Shown here: positions 6,383-7,962 of the stretch, piece after piece
How positions within the stretch are numbered: position 1 is the first letter of the stretch
How the letters are laid out: each line of letters opens with the position of its first letter
From: Bacteroidales bacterium UBA5382
GTDB taxonomy: Bacteria > Bacteroidota > Bacteroidia > Bacteroidales > Dysgonomonadaceae
Assembly (NCBI GenBank): GCA_002409745.1
Contig: DHOU01000027.1
Span: 57,775-65,736 of the forward strand
Reading direction: 5' to 3'
Length of the DNA stretch: 7,962 bases
Translations under genes and position numbers: made by a program
Notes under the pieces: generated by a model
The model's input: only the letters and a program-made list of their open reading frames with translations
What the model was told of the DNA's origin: nothing
Database searches by the model: none

Positions 6383-7915
6383 CTATAACTTCACTTTGAT
6401 CGTCGCCGGTTTGCTTTCGTTGTGAAAAGCATCCAATGCCGTGACAACATACGTGTAGGAGCTTTTTCCACTTTCGTAAGGAAGGACAAAGAAATTATCG
6501 GGCGTGATTTTAACGATGTTTTCGGCTCGAGAGATATCCACGCGTTCGCCTTTCCGAAACCGATATACCACAAAACGTTGGGCCGTTTCGGGATTGCGCG
6601 GCTGTTTAGGATGTTCCCAAGTGAGGAAGTGCATATCTTCCGTAAACACGTCGGCAAGCTTTTTCACCTTTGCCGGACGGCCTTTATGCATGTGGGTATA
6701 AGCCGGAATGAGCGCTTTGGCGCGATGCGTTTGCGAACGCAAATGGTCATACACTTCGCGGTAGTTGTCGAGCATCAGATAGCCGTACCAGTAACAATTG
6801 CCCTGCACGAACGACATTTCGCGCGACTGGCGGATTTTTACATCCAGCTCGTTCTTGTCGACGCTTCGCTTCAAGTCCTGCCCGATGTAAAGCGGTTGTT
6901 CGAAATTATTCGCATTCCACCAATGCAGCAGGGTGGTGTAGTCTGCCGCCTTATGGCCTATTTCCCAATACAATTGCGGCAAATTATAATCGACCCATCC
7001 TTTTTCCACCCAAAGCTTGATGTCGGCGTATAAGTCGTCATAATTCTGTAAGCCGTTGGTTTCGCTGCCCGAGCCGTCGGGAGTGCTTCGCTTGTTGCGG
7101 TAAATGCCGAAAGGGCTGACTCCGAAGCGCACCCATGGTTTTTCGGCTGCGATGGTATATTTGATTTGCTGAATAAGCAAGTTGACGTTATTGCGTCGCC
7201 AATCGCCGCGTTGGGTGGACGAGAATCCTTGCGAAGCGGCGTAACGGCTGAAACTGCGATCGTCGGGAAACGGAGTGCCTGCAATAGGATAGGGATAGAA
7301 ATAATCATCCATATGGATAGCGTCCACGTCGTAACGTGCAACGATATCGTGCACCACGTTGCAGATGAATCCCCGGTTTTCGGGTAAGCCCGGATCGAAG
7401 AACAGTTGGTTGCCGTACTGAACGAAACGTTCGGGATAACGGTCATAAATATGATTGGAAGCAAGTTCGTTCGACAGGTTGGTTTTTACCCGGTACGGGT
7501 TGAGCCATGCATGCAGTTCCATGCCTCGTTTATGGCACTCGTCGATGATGAACGCCAACGGATCGAACGAAGGGTCGTCGGGCGCTTTGCCCTGTTCTCC
7601 GGTCAGGAAGCGGCTCCAAGGCTCCAAGTCCGATTTATAAAAAGCATCCGCTTCGGGACGCACCTGAAAGATGACGGCATTGATGCCCGCCTCGTCGAAC
7701 TGACGCACCATTTCGGAGAGGTAATGCTTCATGGCGGCGCTGTTCATCTGGCGGTAGCGCGACTGTCCCACGGTTTGCACCCATACGCCGCGAAATTCGT
7801 GCTTGGGCGTCGTTTCCGCAACACGTGTGAGCGACTGCTTAGACGATCCGCAGCCGAAAAGGATCATACTTAACAAGAAAATACCGGTTATCCGGCAATA
7901 AGTCTGCCTATTCAT
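6383..7915 (-). CDS. GHL10/DUF187-type glycoside-hydrolase-like lipoprotein
   Basis: This is a predicted surface or periplasmic lipoprotein of 510 residues with a GHL10 (DUF187) TIM-barrel domain, annotated in many genomes as 'family 10 glycosylhydrolase' and presumed to act on a polysaccharide. The N-terminus is a type II signal peptide with lipobox LFGC and C22 as the lipidated residue. The barrel begins at FRGVWVQTVG (41-50) and continues through INAVIFQVRPEADAFY (78-93), MELHAWLNPYRV (132-143), DAIHMDDYFYPYP (198-210; the Asp pair is a candidate for the active site), WVRFGVSPFGIYRN (261-274) and WVDYNLPQLYWE (307-318). After about residue 400 comes a beta-rich domain with a fibronectin type III look (FVVYRFRKGE, SYTYVVTALDAFHNES), ending in a Lys/Val-rich strand. 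The substrate is unknown: the family is described by homology to glycoside hydrolases and activity cannot be read from sequence. It is probably transcribed alone, given the promoter in front of it and another before the next gene. No SusC/SusD pair is visible in the window. Confidence 0.9.
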   Translation of the reverse strand: MNRQTYCRITGIFLLSMILFGCGSSKQSLTRVAETTPKHEFRGVWVQTVGQSRYRQMNSAAMKHYLSEMVRQFDEAGINAVIFQVRPEADAFYKSDLEPWSRFLTGEQGKAPDDPSFDPLAFIIDECHKRGMELHAWLNPYRVKTNLSNELASNHIYDRYPERFVQYGNQLFFDPGLPENRGFICNVVHDIVARYDVDAIHMDDYFYPYPIAGTPFPDDRSFSRYAASQGFSSTQRGDWRRNNVNLLIQQIKYTIAAEKPWVRFGVSPFGIYRNKRSTPDGSGSETNGLQNYDDLYADIKLWVEKGWVDYNLPQLYWEIGHKAADYTTLLHWWNANNFEQPLYIGQDLKRSVDKNELDVKIRQSREMSFVQGNCYWYGYLMLDNYREVYDHLRSQTHRAKALIPAYTHMHKGRPAKVKKLADVFTEDMHFLTWEHPKQPRNPETAQRFVVYRFRKGERVDISRAENIVKITPDNFFVLPYESGKSSYTYVVTALDAFHNESKPATIKVKL

Positions 7916-7941
7916 TCGTATTCGTTTTGAAGAGTTTGTTG

Positions 7942-7949
7942 CAAAGTTA
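7942..7949 (-). promoter_or_regulatory. Bacteroidota-type -7 box for the GHL10 lipoprotein gene
   Basis: On the minus strand this reads TAACTTTG, an exact TAnnTTTG match, with 26 bases between it and the ATG at 7915. Only 13 bases of sequence remain upstream in the window, so any -33 element lies outside it. Confidence 0.65.
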
Positions 7950-7962
7950 GGATTTTCTCTGA

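Noticed and set aside
6422..7033. 203-residue plus-strand ORF inside the GHL10 gene.
   Set aside because: It lies antisense to recognisable GHL10 and fibronectin-like sequence and has no domain or signal of its own.

Overview
The window looks like an ordinary chromosomal segment of a member of the Bacteroidota, most likely order Bacteroidales. Three things point there. The DnaA, RlmL-like methyltransferase and GHL10-type lipoprotein sequences resemble the Bacteroides/Parabacteroides/Porphyromonas versions as I remember them. Two promoters carry the TAnnTTTG -7 box typical of this phylum. Start codons generally lack strong Shine-Dalgarno sequences. No database search was possible, so genus is not claimed.

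Layout: the plus strand opens inside dnaA (5' end outside the window). It continues through a secreted endonuclease I family protein, an exported calcineurin-type metallophosphoesterase and ribonuclease HII (rnhB). The last three are joined by two 4-base ATGA stop/start overlaps, so they are very probably one translationally coupled operon; dnaA may be co-transcribed with them because no promoter is visible in the 124-base gap. After a 91-base gap comes a separate small gene for an outer-membrane beta-barrel protein, visibly more AT-rich than its neighbours, followed by two consecutive hairpins. The second hairpin has a T tract and is shared with the convergent minus-strand gene.

The minus strand, read from the right edge, carries a GHL10/DUF187-type glycoside-hydrolase-like lipoprotein and then a THUMP-domain RNA methyltransferase of the RlmL type. 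Each has its own TAnnTTTG -7 box at the same distance (26 intervening bases) from its start codon.

Functionally the window mixes replication and nucleic-acid housekeeping (DnaA, RNase HII, rRNA methylation) with envelope or exported proteins (endonuclease I, phosphoesterase, beta-barrel, GHL10 lipoprotein). I see no tRNA or rRNA gene, insertion sequence, CRISPR array, attachment site, toxin-antitoxin pair or defence cassette, and no recognisable oriC DnaA-box cluster. I did not find a convincing new biological system; the findings are modest local observations.
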